A stretch of DNA of 64,000 nt from contig JAGVSM010004518.1 in the NCBI GenBank assembly GCA_022494885.1, forward strand, positions 39,360-103,359, written 5' to 3'. Every line of letters begins with the position of its first letter. The stretch's first letter is position 1. The translations under genes and the position numbers were made by a program. The notes beneath the pieces are model-generated. The model ran no database searches and had not been told where the DNA came from. It worked only from the letters and a program-made list of their open reading frames with translations. Shown here in pieces: positions 22,220 to 33,154 of the stretch. Origin of the DNA: Micrasema longulum. Taxonomy: Eukaryota; Arthropoda; Insecta; Trichoptera; Brachycentridae.

Positions 22220-22885
22220 GACAATTAAAATGGACAAAACACATAGACGGACTCACTAAAGTAATGGCATCACTACATAGCCTCTTCTACAAAATTAAAG
22301 ATTTTATATCAAGAAAGGAAAAAAAATATGATGTACGAAGCCTATGTCAAAAGTAAATTGAGTTACATGATCGCCTTCTGGGGAACTGGTAACAAGACAG
22401 ACATAACAAGAATACAAAGATAACAAAATAAAATTCTGAAACTAACATACAACCTACCCTACCTGACCTCTACGACTTAACTGTACAAAAAAAACACACC
22501 AGTTTGACATAAACTACTTTACTAAAATTGAGACCTTAAAAATTGTGCACAAAATAACACTGGGAAATATACAAGACGACGACATAATATTAGTCAAAAT
22601 GCTGACATACACAAATATAACACCAGACAACAACAACACTATCATATTGAAAAAGCAAAGACAAACACAGGACAGTCAAAATACTACATAATGGACTTAA
22701 ACACTACAACGACCTACCTTACTACTTGAAAACTTTTACTGGAGACAAATTTAAAATCAATCTGAAAAAGCACATTATGACTGAACTAACTAGACTAGAC
22801 GAGACATAAAATGACTAGACAATATTAAATTTCTAATGTAACCCTAACGGGTTTTTTAAAATTGTAAATAAATAAAAAAAAAAAA
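22220..22885 (+). mobile_element. Degenerate LINE ORF2 C-terminus
   Basis: Plus strand reads MASLHSLFYKIKDFIS, YEAYVKSKLSYMIAFWGTGN and FDINYFTKIETLKIVHKITL with several stops. This is the YxxxxxSxLxYxxxxWG block that follows the RT domain. It ends in an A-rich tail at about 22885. Confidence 0.65.
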
Positions 22886-23111
22886 AGTTTTTAAGAAGAA
22901 ATACAAGCATTTTCAATCACAAAAAAATTGTGGTAATATTCTTTAATTGTGCCTTCAATAATTGTTTAACAAAATTTCAGTATTTAAAATGTTTTCGTTC
23001 AAATCATTTTTTTGGAATTATGTGTTTTTTAAAAGAACAGTATGGTTGTAAATATTTCATTTCTGCAGTATGTTTTAAGCAAAATTTTAGTAATTCATAT
23101 CGGCCAGTCAC

Positions 23112-23228
23112 TGGCTAGAACACCGGCACCTGATGCGTAAGACTAATCCTTGCCTTTTATTTAACAAAAATGTCGAGATGTCCTGCAATTGGAATACAAA
23201 TGCAGAGCCCTATGCATCATAATAAACT
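23112..23228 (+). mobile_element. SINE D fragment
   Basis: Body only: CACCTGATGCGTAAGACTAA and GCAGAGCCCTATGCATCATA. The tRNA head is missing. Confidence 0.6.
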
Positions 23229-23313
23229 AGGTACAACATTTCCTGAAATATATTTTTTTTCTGATTTCCGACTACTTTCTTGTTTATTTTTCTGACCCAA
23301 TAATACGAGCCTT

Positions 23314-23365
23314 ACAGCCTCAAGAATTATAATGTTTAGTCAAACATTATAATTCTTGAGGCTGT
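23314..23365. repeat. Perfect hairpin with 24-base arms
   Basis: Left arm CAGCCTCAAGAATTATAATG, very short loop, exact complement on the right. It resembles a strong stem-loop or a palindromic duplication. Confidence 0.9.
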
Positions 23366-23699
23366 TTCATTCTTAATGCCAAGGTTAAAGTTACTACTTT
23401 TATCTTTACTCATATTGATCGAAGTATTTTATTATGAATTAACATTTATCATATTATGTATGTATAATTATTATCATATATTAGTCTACCTCACGCGATT
23501 TTATGTCAAAAAAAAAGGAAAATGTAGATATACAATTTAATTTTAAAATAAACTCGTTTAATTAACTTGCGAAAACCCAAGTACCGTGTAACCCAAGTTC
23601 TACCTTGTTGCCCAAAATCCCTTAACTCTGTCAAACAAAGTCATCGAAGGTGTCGAGATTTTAATACCTGGTATTATATTATGTTACGGAAAATGGCAC

Positions 23700-24247
23700 C
23701 TTTCAAAAAAACTGGGAGTGCGGCTAGGTATAGCAGGCGCCACATTCAGCAGTATGAAGGCTGTGTAGAGATCGGATATTTGCTCAGTGAAAACCAAATG
23801 CCACCTATATAACGCTTTCGTAACACCTCTTTGGATGTGAATCGTGGCACCTCACTAGGGCCCAAAACAGCAAAATACCAAGTTTTGAGAATAGGTGTCT
23901 CGGAAGAGTCTTGGATGTGCGGTGGTTTGACTTTGTGAGGAATGAGGTGATAAGAGAACGGACACAGCAAACTCCGGTGACCGCTGTTCTCAAGCGGAGG
24001 CGATGCGGTTGGCTTGGCCATGTACTGCGGATGCCTCCTGAGAGTTTTAACCGCGCTTGCCTACTTTACAAGGCATCAGGTTCTCGGCGTCCTGTACGTC
24101 CACCGCTGACAATTCGTCGGCAGTTTATGTCAAAACTTCGTGGATACCATATGCTCCAATTTGCCACCATATGCTCCAGTTATCTTTTTCGCACAATATC
24201 GGGGAGGCATTTGCAAGAGGGTGACAGAAAAATAATATTCAAATACA
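23700..24247 (+). mobile_element. RTE-like LINE tail (family N, copy 1)
   Basis: Plus strand reads FENRCLGRVLDVRWFDFVRN-like sequence (partly shifted), then RRRCGWLGHVLRMPPESFNR. The WLGHVLRMP block is typical of the end of RTE-clade and related ORF2 proteins. Other copies are at 45545, 54335 (minus) and 57662. A solo LTR sits at its right edge. Confidence 0.75.
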
Positions 24248-24251
24248 TATT

Positions 24252-24717
24252 TGTAGGGTTCATAGTCCATAGTCGATGACACACACACGTGTTAAATTAG
24301 TTCACCTGAAGTAGAGTATTGACCGACGCGACGATGCAATGTCATCATTTTCTATCGAATCCAATACGTACGTATAATGCAACTCTTACAGTATTACACG
24401 TTAAACCAGGATCATTGTTCTGTAGTACATTCGCATCGTCCCTACCATGAAGAAATGAACCACAAAGGAACGTAGTGTATAAAGAGACCACAGGACGCAG
24501 CCAAGTCAGTCATTCAGACCAGCTCGACGACGTCATTCAGTTCCAGCATGTAGTTCAATTGCAGTTACTTCAACTCCTAATCGCAGCAACTCTCGTGCAA
24601 CATAATTCATTATTTATTCGCCATGTAATGAATAAACATCAAACAGCAACCTCGTGTCTTCTCTGTCAATCTCTAACTGGGGTAGGAACTCCGACATTTC
24701 AACAACCTAATCCTACA
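24252..24717 (+). mobile_element. Solo LTR of an LTR retrotransposon
   Basis: 466 bases starting TGTAGG and ending CCTACA (6-base inverted ends). They are flanked by the direct repeat TATT on both sides (24248-24251, 24718-24721). Inside are a TATAAA box at 24478-24483 with an AGTCATTCAGAC start-like region about 25 bases on, and AATAAA at 24631-24636, the order expected in an LTR. The 4-base duplication suits Gypsy-type elements. No internal gag-pol sequence is present, so it arose by recombination between two LTRs. Confidence 0.75.
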
Positions 24718-24721
24718 TATT

Positions 24722-25550
24722 CGTCAAATTTCTCTGACCCGCATATCCTCAAAAGCAAAAATGACAAGTCATACTATATTTTTCATTTAAATTTGAGAAA
24801 TAATAGTGGCGCAATAACCGCCGTATTGGGCGAACGATACCAATAAACGCCGTCTTTCCGCACTGAAGCGGAATAATCTGAATAATCAGTCTGAATGCAC
24901 AAGAAGATGCTTGAATATGAAAGATGCAAGTTTGTATGAATAAAAAAGTACCCAGTAAGTACCGACGGCATAATTTGGTATTCGATTATACATCGCATAA
25001 TTTGATTAATAAGATTTACTTTTCTTATAGTACCTACTTGCAAATTCGAATATTTTTTGTTTTGTTTAGAAATTTGACATAATTTAATAATGTTTTCTTG
25101 GTATACTGCCTTCGTAAGCAAAATGCCAGTTATTTGCAAAATTCATATTTTGAGATATGACACTTTTTAGTTTTTTGTCAACACTATGAAAATTAAAAAA
25201 TAACTGCAAATAATTATAAGCAAAAACACAATATATTAATTCTTATAAAACATAAAACCTGTATGTTTCATATCCGCACTGAGTTTTTGCTTATGGATCT
25301 CTAGATACTGTGTTATTCAATACAAATTTATTTTGTTTATTAATTAACTCCTTGGTGATTTTCCAAATGCTTTAGTTTACCGTTAACCATATTGATGTGC
25401 CATATATATTTCTTTTTTTCATATTTTTTATGTTTCTAATCCTATATTTGTGGTGATATACTCACGTGTCTGTGTCATATAATTGCTCGTCCCATCTCAA
25501 CACAGGACCATATTGTCTCAAATAATGTACAATAAACTTATGAATGAAAA
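24722..25550. other. AT-rich stretch, no recognised gene
   Basis: No motif or repeat match seen. A 118-codon minus frame at 24783-25139 lacks any family features. Confidence 0.5.
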
Positions 25551-25559
25551 TATATAAAT

Positions 25560-26420
25560 AAAATAAATTTATTCATACAAACTCGTATTAGGTACACATA
25601 ATAATAATCACGTATCCCAAAATCTATGAGATCAATGGACCTGTGTTGAATTGGGATACAACACAATGGAAAATGGAAGCATATACATGATTAAATAATA
25701 GCAAAAATAAAAAAATTAATATAATAACATTAACCTATGAAGTAAATGGGGTCTAGAATTCCAACCGTTCATGCGCTCAGTAGCTGCAAGACTTGTAATC
25801 TAACTTCTATTTTTGTAAATAAGTTTTTTTTTCGTTTTATAATATTACTTAAACTCTAAACTTCTTAAAAAAAAAAAAAAAGTAAATAGGAGCTAGATTT
25901 TTTGATGTCCATGCGCTCTATAACTGCAGACCGTGCTGTAATCTAGCTCCTATATATCATAATTGAAGACGAGGAACTAGAATCCCAACCGTCCATGCGC
26001 TCTGTAGCTGCAAGACGTGCTGGGATTTTTATTTATTGTACAGCGCCCTTTAAGGTAATTTTGCACAAAAACGGCGCTAGATAAATTATCCAAATATATA
26101 TATGACCATATGTACATATATTTCAATTAACATCTGGACAACACGTTTAATAGTACATAAATCTATGCAATATCTCGCAGCAGTCTCCTGCAATGGTCTC
26201 TTCCCTTAGACAAAATCCGGACTTGTACACACAAAATGGCGTTCGTTTTGGAAAACTTAATATGTTCATCCAGGACATTGAGCACTCTTGGGGCCACAAA
26301 AGAGAAATTCCCCTGAGAAAACGTCGTACGTGTTTTTGATTGACATATTAATACATAGACACGCCTTATAGAGTAAAATATTTTAAAAAGTAGTGACACG
26401 AAAACGTACATAGTTGCCGA
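25560..26420 (-). mobile_element. LINE M tail (copy 1), interrupted
   Basis: The minus strand at 26163-26411 encodes KTRTTFSQGNFSFVAPRVLN, a LINE ORF2 end pattern. The downstream UTR (CTGGACAACACGTTTAATAG and CACGTATCCCAAAATCTATG on plus) matches 50625-51060. Unrelated repeat units occupy 25740-26100 between these two parts. Confidence 0.6.
25740..26100 (+). repeat. Three related units plus a CR1-type 3' hairpin
   Basis: A unit around CCATGCGCTCTGTAGCTGCA occurs at about 25770, 25910 and 25995. The middle unit has inverted ends (GGAGCTAGATT and AATCTAGCTCC). The last unit continues into GTACAGCGCCCTTTAAGGTA and GGCGCTAGATAAAT, the hairpin seen in CR1-like tails. The same junction occurs inverted at 39945-40040. 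Confidence 0.6.
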
Positions 26421-26438
26421 GTTTGTTTATTAATAACG

Positions 26439-26613
26439 GCGGCCTCCGTGGTGTAGTGGTCAAGACGCTTGACTCACGCACGGGAGGTTCCGGGTTCGAT
26501 TCCCGGTGAGAACACAAAAATTAAAATTTGATTTTTCTCAAGCCTGGGTGCTCTGTGATGTAATTCACCACTGTAATTAGGCCTCCTGGCCTGTTGTGGT
26601 GCAAAAAAAAAAA
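26439..26613 (+). mobile_element. tRNA-derived SINE, family C (near full length)
   Basis: Head GGCCTCCGTGGTGTAGTGGT (box A) and GGGTTCGATTCCCGG (box B) form a good tRNA-like arm set. The body is CTCAAGCCTGGGTGCTCTGT and it ends in an A tract after CCTGTTGTGGTGC. TAATA occurs on both sides as a possible target duplication. It lacks a mature 3' half and continues into a non-tRNA body, so it is not a tRNA gene. Confidence 0.85.
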
Positions 26614-26882
26614 GTAATACCGGGGCTGCATTTAGCGATCATGCAGATGCTACCAAAAGTTTTAGGATGATCATTTTTGGCACATTAAGAAGTTTGTATT
26701 TTAATGTTAACAATCAAAATCAGTTTTTGGTGTATCCCAATCAGATTTTTTCCTCAAATTCCTTAAAATTTCGACACATGTATTTCTTTTCACTGGATTT
26801 TGAGGAATCCAAAAATAATATAAACTCATATTTGTTATATATTACAAAGTGCTGTTTTGCTTCCAACGGCAGCATTATTATG

Positions 26883-27040
26883 ATTATTATAGATAACTTA
26901 AATAGCGCCATTTTTGCAATAAAATAACTTTAGGGCGATTTACAAAGTAATTATATGAAGAAATAAATTTAATTTCAACTTTTTGAATTAGTAATTTAAT
27001 CAAAATAACTTACTTTGTCAGCATAGCGATCTAATACTTT
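26883..27040 (-). mobile_element. CR1-like 3' UTR fragment
   Basis: Matches 13960-14120 (TAGCGCCATTTT, GGGCGATTTACA, TAATTTAATCAAAATAACTT). Only the 3' end remains. Confidence 0.65.
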
Positions 27041-27353
27041 AAGAAAGTTAGATATTGTTAATAAGTGGAACAGTAAGGTCTTTTTAACTGAAATAGGATA
27101 CAGGGTTTTTATAATGCTAGTTGCTTTTTGAACTGACTGTCAACTAATAGTCTAATAAGAAAAGAGTAACTTTACTAAATGTTTGACTACAAAGTTAATG
27201 TTTTAAATATTAATGAAAGAGTAATTTTAGTTTAATAAATATTTATTTCATTTGCAAAAGCAAAATAAAAAACAATACATTTTTATAAAACGGCGTAGGT
27301 ACAAATAATCCGAAGATTCTAAAAACTTAATACGAGTAAGTATAGTTTTTTAC

Positions 27354-27359
27354 TTTATT
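27354..27359 (-). terminator. Candidate polyadenylation signal of cyclophilin 2
   Basis: AATAAA on minus about 130 bases after the stop at 27487. A second candidate lies at 27242-27247. Confidence 0.35.
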
Positions 27360-27486
27360 AAAATCACTTGTGATTTGAGAATGTCTTTTTGATATATTTG
27401 CCGAAAAATAAAATAATAATTAAGAGAAATTGCATATGTAATTTTATATTTAAAAAAGGCGTAAGGTGCGATTAAACTACTGTAGA

Positions 27487-28020
27487 TCAGATCTCGCCAG
27501 AGTCTGCTATACTGATTTCTTTAGTCGTATTCCCAGGCTGGGTGCCGAAGGAATCAATCTTCTTCAGCACGTCCATGCCTTCGACAACTTCTCCGAAGAC
27601 GACGTGCTTATTGTCCAGCCAGTTCGTCTTCGTGGTGGTGATGAAGAACTGCGACCCGTTGCTGTTGGGCCCGGCGCTGGACATGGCGAGCATGCCCGCC
27701 GCGGTGTGGCCGAGCTGGAAGTTCTCATCGTCGAATTTGTCTCCGTAGATTGATTTTCCTCCTGTCCCATTGTTGTGGGTAAAATCTCCCCCTTGGACAA
27801 TGAAGTTGGGGAAAACTCGGTAGAACGAGGACCCCTTATACCCGAAGCCCTTTTCCCCGGTGCACAGCGCCCGGAAGTTCTCGGATGTCTTCGGAACTAC
27901 GTCTGATCTCAGTTCCATGACCAGCCTCCCGATCGGCTGTCCGTCTGCTGTCATGTCAAAATACACCCGCGGTAACCCCGATTTCTTGGCACATCGTCGT
28001 ATAAAATTTAAACTGAACAT
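27487..28020 (-). CDS. Cyclophilin-type peptidyl-prolyl isomerase, diverged paralogue (copy 2)
   Basis: Encodes 177 residues. The start is the ATG at 28020: the open frame continues 18 codons upstream without another ATG, and the paralogue's start ([10 protein letters not shown]) aligns with [10 protein letters not shown]. The complete cyclophilin fold is present ([38 protein letters not shown]). The catalytic R68, F73, Q76, F126, W134, L135 and H139 remain. Four pocket positions differ from CypA: His54 to Tyr67, Met61 to Ile74, Ala101 to Ser114 and Asn102 to Ser115. This may alter substrate choice or cyclosporin binding, but activity is still plausible. The N-terminus is basic as in copy 1 (possible mitochondrial import). 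DNA upstream (AATAATTTTGTTT, then CTGTCATTATTTGAAA) resembles that of copy 1. It has no introns and carries no repeat I on its flanks. Confidence 0.92.
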   Translation of the reverse strand: MFSLNFIRRCAKKSGLPRVYFDMTADGQPIGRLVMELRSDVVPKTSENFRALCTGEKGFGYKGSSFYRVFPNFIVQGGDFTHNNGTGGKSIYGDKFDDENFQLGHTAAGMLAMSSAGPNSNGSQFFITTTKTNWLDNKHVVFGEVVEGMDVLKKIDSFGTQPGNTTKEISIADSGEI

Positions 28021-28195
28021 TTGATTTGATAAAAATTGCCTGCTACAAACGCGGCCAGCTGTCGTAATTAACAAAACCCGAATAATTTTGTTTCAAGAGT
28101 GTTCTGTCATTATTTGAAATCGAAATGGAACGCATAAATTAAATTTGAAAATATATTTATCATAATTCAGTTCCTACACAATATAATAAATCGTT

Positions 28196-28860
28196 GGCCG
28201 CGTGGTATGGTGGTCAGCGCGTTTGCCTACAATGAAAGAGGTCTCGAGTTGGATTCCCGACATGATTGACATGAAATATTTTTTTTTTTAAAGTTGTTTT
28301 TACACTTGAATATTTGAACGTTGTTGAGCAGAAAACAATTTTGTAAAAATGAGAAATTTGTGTTATCGAGTGCAGTAAGGTCAATTCTTTGCTATAAACA
28401 GCCAGACCGTTTTTATGCAAAATAACTGTAATCGCCTTCTGAAAATAGTGTCGATCGGCATTTCTCAATTTGCAGAAAACACCCACAGCATTAGAAAAAA
28501 CTTACAGTACTTTAAAAATCGTTAAAACTGGCGAAATACATAAAAAGGTTCTTATTTGTGATATAAAAAAAGCTAATGTATTCATTGTTTATTATTTGTC
28601 AAAGTCAAAAACATTCCAATTGTTGTGTAGATTTGATTATTCACTATTTCACAAATGTGTTATTATTTCAGTTTAACTTTTCTATGACTAGCTGCTTTCT
28701 GCATAACTAGGTTTATTTCATAGTTCCTGGACTGGCACCTGAAGCCTAAGACTGATCGTCTTACCTTCATGTAAAAATGTTCAATAAACGCTGCGATTGG
28801 TGTACCAATGCAGTGTCCTTTGCACCATTAGGAGAAGAGATCGGAATGAGGCAAGATACA
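28196..28860 (+). mobile_element. SINE D interrupted by a MITE
   Basis: The tRNA head (GGCCGCGTGGTATGGTGGTC and GTTGGATTCCCGACATG) occupies 28196-28315. The body resumes at 28715 (CTGAAGCCTAAGACTGATCG, GTGTACCAATGCAGTGTCCT). The gap is an F-type MITE. Confidence 0.85.
28316..28714. mobile_element. MITE family F, copy 1 inside SINE D
   Basis: About 399 bases matching the reverse complement of the copy at 48713-49124 throughout (TTTCTCAATTTGC, GAAAACACCCACAG). The terminal repeats are GAACGTTGTTGAGCAG on the left and CTGCATAACTAGGTTT on the right. ATTT flanks both sides as the likely 4-base target duplication. The SINE reads continuously if it is removed. Confidence 0.8.
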
Positions 28861-28879
28861 CGATATTTTAGGGCTAGAC

Positions 28880-30350
28880 CGCAGAACATCAGCAGAACAT
28901 TCTCGTAGTATATTTAAATAAAAAATTTGCTATTTTTTTTTTGATAATTATTATATTTTGAAAATGGAGAAACTCATTTCCGCGTGTCCGCGTCCTGTGC
29001 GGATCGTTTCGTTGATCAAATACGTTTTTTTATTTTACTAATACAAAATTAATTTTTCCATAAAATTCATCAGGATTTTTTTTTTAATCCATCTTAATGA
29101 GTAATCCTTTGAAATTTCGCCGTATGACTATAAAACCGTGTTTTCAATAAAACATTAAAATTTGACATTGAAAAATGTTATGATAGTTTTTTTATGCAAG
29201 ATAAAAAACATTTGAAAAACGAACTAAAATACTTCCTTAATTATTCTGATTGAAAATTTTTTGTATTGAAATATTTAAACATTTATTTAGTAAATAACAC
29301 AACTTAAAGCACCTTAGAAATAGATTTAATTTATGGAATACCAAGGTTTTTTACCACTTTTGGCCATCCACAATAAGTTTTTCTGGAGTATTATGCCGTG
29401 TGTAGTTCGTATTATTTACCGATGTTTCGGACCGCATTAGAGCGTCCGTCATCAGGGTTAATGTTATTTGTGAAATAGACGTGTAACCTCAAGAACTTAA
29501 TAAGGATTTGTAACGTGTCGTAGTGATTGCTGCCTAAAGTCTATTGTATCCCACCATCGCCCAGCACGTTTTTTTTTATCCATCAGGCTTTATGAATTAA
29601 AAACCCAATGGACGCACACATAAATTTATAATGTTTTAATTTTAAAACACTGCATTTTTTGTATGTTTTGTTATTTACTTAAAGACATATTGTTGATACC
29701 TATCTTTGTTGAAATAGCTAGGTATCAAAAATGTAACCGTTTAAAGAATATATTTTTTGTAAACAAATGGTCACGATTATCTATTTAGTTTCGTTTATGT
29801 GCTATAGTACCGTAGGTGGTAATTTTTATTCGTTACATAAGGCGTTATGTAATCAAAACTACGCAACTTTATCAATTACTATCGATATTCGAAGGAAAAG
29901 CAGGCAATCGCAAATAATTATGCTGATTGCCCATTGAGTATAGAGTATAACACGTTACAACAGTAAATAGCGTGGAAAAAATAACATGTTACAGTTAACA
30001 TACGAGTACATACACACTGTTATATATTAGATGTGATTTTTTTACAACAGCCACATTATTACATAAGTTCACTTTTTTATTAATTAAATGTGTTATTTAA
30101 CAAGCGCAATTTGTACAATGGTTAAGCGAAAACGTTCATTTTTAAATTGTATTAAACACCGCACTAAAACACGCAAACTCTTGTGCTATAACTTTTCGTC
30201 GCTTCAGTTCGTTTTTGTCCAACAGACCAAAACACAAATCTGCAAAAATAGAGCTTTGAAATTTTTTCTACGAAATAGGCATAAATAATGACCAAAACTT
30301 AAGTCGAAATTTGTTAAAAAACCCCTTGAACAATTTTAAAAATATATTTT
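28880..30350. other. AT-rich stretch, no recognised gene
   Basis: Contains GATGTTTCGGACCGCATTAG with a TCATCAGGG block (29420-29460), similar in style to retroposon 3' ends, and a 66-codon basic plus frame (30088-30288) of no known family. Confidence 0.5.
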
Positions 30351-30359
30351 TATCATTTT

Positions 30360-31040
30360 CAAACAACTGTATTTTATTTTATGTAACTCAATTATAACTT
30401 ATGACATAATACGATGGGGAGGCACTAATAAATCAATTTCAAAACCTATCGAATCTGCTCAAAAATCAATAATTAAAATAATTTTAAAAAGCCCTTCAGG
30501 TACCCCAGCATCAAGTTATTTGAGGCAATTATATATTTTTAGAATTGTAATGTTTGTTAAAGCAAATTATTCTACCAAATCTCAAAAGGAACACTCCCAC
30601 ACTACCAGAAGTCAAACTAGAGGATGGGTCATGGGGTCTACCACAAACTTTGGATTCGGGCAAAGAAATTTCAGGTTTCTGGGCCCCAAAATATTCCATA
30701 TGTCACCTGAAACATTGCAATACCATGACCCGGATTCAATTTAATCAATTTGTGAAAAATTGTTTACTGGGTTAAGGTCGAGAAAAATCGGAAAATTTAC
30801 TCAAAAACATTCTTAAATAATAAATGGTATAAATTAATATTGTAAAACTGTATAGTAAATTAATATTGTATACCTGTATAGTAAATTGACTAGTAGGTAG
30901 TAATGTTATTGTTTATTTTTGCATAAAAATGTCTGCCTTAAAACAGGTTGTACCTAGTTAGGCAGACTAGACATGATCCAGAGAAATCTATTACCTAAGT
31001 GTTTATGTAGTAGATAAAGTTATTGTTATATTTGTTAAAA
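30360..31040 (+). mobile_element. LINE T tail, copy 2
   Basis: Plus strand from about 30375 reads CNSIITYDIIRWGGTNKS, SAQKSIIKIILKSPSG and YLRQLYIFRIVMFVKANYST, then the TRSQ and GQRNFRFLGPKIFHMSP tail, stopping at 30744. This is the thumb-to-C-terminal region of a LINE ORF2. The 3' UTR to about 31040 matches 673-795. It shows what copy 1 looked like before the family A insertion. Confidence 0.75.
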
Positions 31041-31154
31041 AAACTATTATTATTTAAATTTTATAAATTAAGGCTTTCTCAGTTTTTAGGTACACTTGCC
31101 TTAATTTCGTTAAAAATGGTATGTTGGACAAAAACGAACTAGAGCCATTTTTTG

Positions 31155-31378
31155 TCTGCCTCTTGGTGTAATAATCAGTGCGTTTGCTTACCATCCCGAC
31201 ATGGGTGTTTTAATACTAGAATATTTTGTAGTTCCTGGACTGGTACCTGAAGCGTAAGACTGATCATCTTACCTTCATGCAACATAAAAAAGATCATGAT
31301 ACGCTGCACTTGGTGAACTAATGCAGTGTCCTATGCATCATTAGGTGCGGAAAGGAAGTGATGATGATAATGATGTAT
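31155..31378 (+). mobile_element. SINE D, head decayed
   Basis: Head GTCTGCCTCTTGGTGTAATA with a deletion around the box B region, then an intact body (CTGAAGCGTAAGACTGATCA, AATGCAGTGTCCTATGCATC) and a GATGATGATAATGATG tail. Confidence 0.8.
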
Positions 31379-32039
31379 AAATAGCTTTTACACGCGGCTT
31401 TGTTTGTATGGTATTAGGGAGAAATAAGTTAATAAATTAGTTTATAAGAATTTTCACCATGGAACGGTATATTTTTCATTTTTCCTGGATAATAGTGTGT
31501 ATCGATTGCCGGTTCTCCAACTGTCGCTATGCAATATAACAACTATCTGGTAGTCTATGGCGGCGTAGCATCGTCATTTTCTTTTATTATTTTTTTATTT
31601 TTTCACTAAGAATTTTCCCGAAAACCGTGTATAATAGTTTTTAGTTTATTGAAGAGATTATTATGTTTTTTTTATTACTTTGAAAACAAAACTATTTTGA
31701 CCTACGGGCCTACACTCCCTCGTAGATGCCTTTTCAATGTTGTGCGAAAAAGATAACTACACGTCGGACTGATTATGCCTTACTTACGAGTTATCTACTC
31801 GTTCGCGCATCGTTATCCGAGTCATTCTAATTCATATTTCGTTGGTGCAGAAATTGTAATTCACACAAACGGTTCATTAAATAAAATTTGTAATTCCTAG
31901 AGGCATTACGTTGTGACTGAAGTGTTGAGTTTGTTGAGTATAATGATCTAACACGGGGTCGCCAAACTACGGCCCGCGGACCGAAACCGGCACGCGAACA
32001 CGTTGAATCCGCGTTACAACAGAAATAGAAAACATTGAG

Positions 32040-32570
32040 TATGGAATATAGAAATCTAGGCGTTTACAAGGCTTATAAGATGCCTTCAGTGGCCTCCGTG
32101 GTGAAGTATTTAAGACGCTCAGCTCACGCACCCGGGTTCGATTCCCGGCGAAAACACAAAAAATAATGTGATTTTTCTCAAACCTGGGTGTTTTGAGCTG
32201 TAATTTAGCGCAGTATTTGGAGCCTGGTCTGTTGTGGTGTAAAAAATAAGTTTTATTGCCTGGATTAAGTGGCCGCTTGCACACTGTGTAACACTCACCA
32301 TTTTGCCTATGTTTTAACATTTATATTTCTTCAATCTATTGATTTTTGTAAAGTTAAAGAACTGAAACCTTTATTTTTTTGAAGAGATTCATCTGATTGA
32401 ATTATTTCACATACTAGGCAAAGTCTGAAAAACTTTTTTTTAAATTCTTTTGGCACCAGTGAAATAACACGGATATTTAAATTAAGGCAAATTGTGAATG
32501 TTACGCAGTGTGAAAAGCGGCCACTTAAACCTGTCAATGACAGATCATAAGCCGTGTAAATAGATCGCCT
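32040..32570 (-). repeat. Family A copy, split by SINE C, with an inverted extra piece
   Basis: Minus core at 32040-32088 and 32255-32455 (CACACTGTGTAACACTCACC, GAGATTCATCTGATTGAA). An opposite-orientation fragment at 32465-32570 includes GGCCACTTAAACCTGTCAAT. Confidence 0.7.
32088..32252 (+). mobile_element. SINE C inserted in family A
   Basis: GTGGCCTCCGTGGTGAAGTA head, GGGTTCGATTCCCGGCG box B, CTCAAACCTGGGTG body, and end CTGTTGTGGTGTAAAAAATA. The sequence TGCCT occurs on both sides. Confidence 0.8.
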
Positions 32571-33154
32571 TATAAAATGAAATGAGTAAGTAATTAGTCA
32601 GCAATCGATACAGGTAAGAATCGGCAATCGATACAAACTACTTTCATCTCGAAATAAATATATCGTTCCATCGGGAAAATTCTTAATGATAATTAACTAA
32701 TTTCGAAAATAATTAATTTATTATGCACTAATATCATCTTAGATCCCCAACACAAAGACGACTTTAACAAATACAAATTAATTCTACTTTCGGGCAAAGG
32801 GATTTAGAATATCAATTAAAATCTTTAACCTACTTCCACTGTCCATTAAAACACTTACTTAGTAACGAGAAAACGTTCAAAAAGGCTATAAAAAAATAAT
32901 AGTGGAGCTGGGATATAAGTAAAATGGATTGTGTCATTCACCCGAACCAATATTTAATCACCTTCTTGACAAACGTATAGTTTATGTTATGTTTTCGTTC
33001 TTTTATTTTGCGTTTTATAATGTAAGTAACATAGGTTTACAGAAATGAAATAAAAACATAAATACGTAGTGTTAAAATTTGTTATTTTTTGCTGTATATT
33101 CAGTCTTCTTTGTATATTCTCACATGTCAAAAAATATGAATGAAATATAAAGCA

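Larger units (their letters stand above)
31430..32705. repeat. Pair of inverted blocks enclosing 1.1 kb
   Basis: 31430-31525 (AAGAATTTTCACCATGGAAC, TATCGATTGCCGGTTCT) recurs inverted at 32600-32705. This could be the terminal repeats of one element or two opposed copies. Between them are a family A copy and a SINE C. Confidence 0.4.

Noticed and set aside
24475..24846. 123-codon plus frame
   Set aside because: It lies mostly inside the solo LTR, beginning at its TATA region; better explained by the LTR.
26439..26520. tRNA-like sequence that could be called a tRNA gene
   Set aside because: Good A and B boxes, but it continues into a fixed non-tRNA body with an A-rich tail, and it recurs at 32088 and 36640. 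It is a SINE head. The same applies to the family B and D heads.
27487..28074. Longer 195-residue reading of cyclophilin 2
   Set aside because: The extra 18 codons begin at a TTG, not an ATG. The first ATG is at 28020 and aligns with the start of the paralogue.
30088..30288. Basic 66-codon frame as a small DNA-binding protein
   Set aside because: Lysine/arginine-rich by chance in AT-rich DNA; no domain pattern and no second copy.
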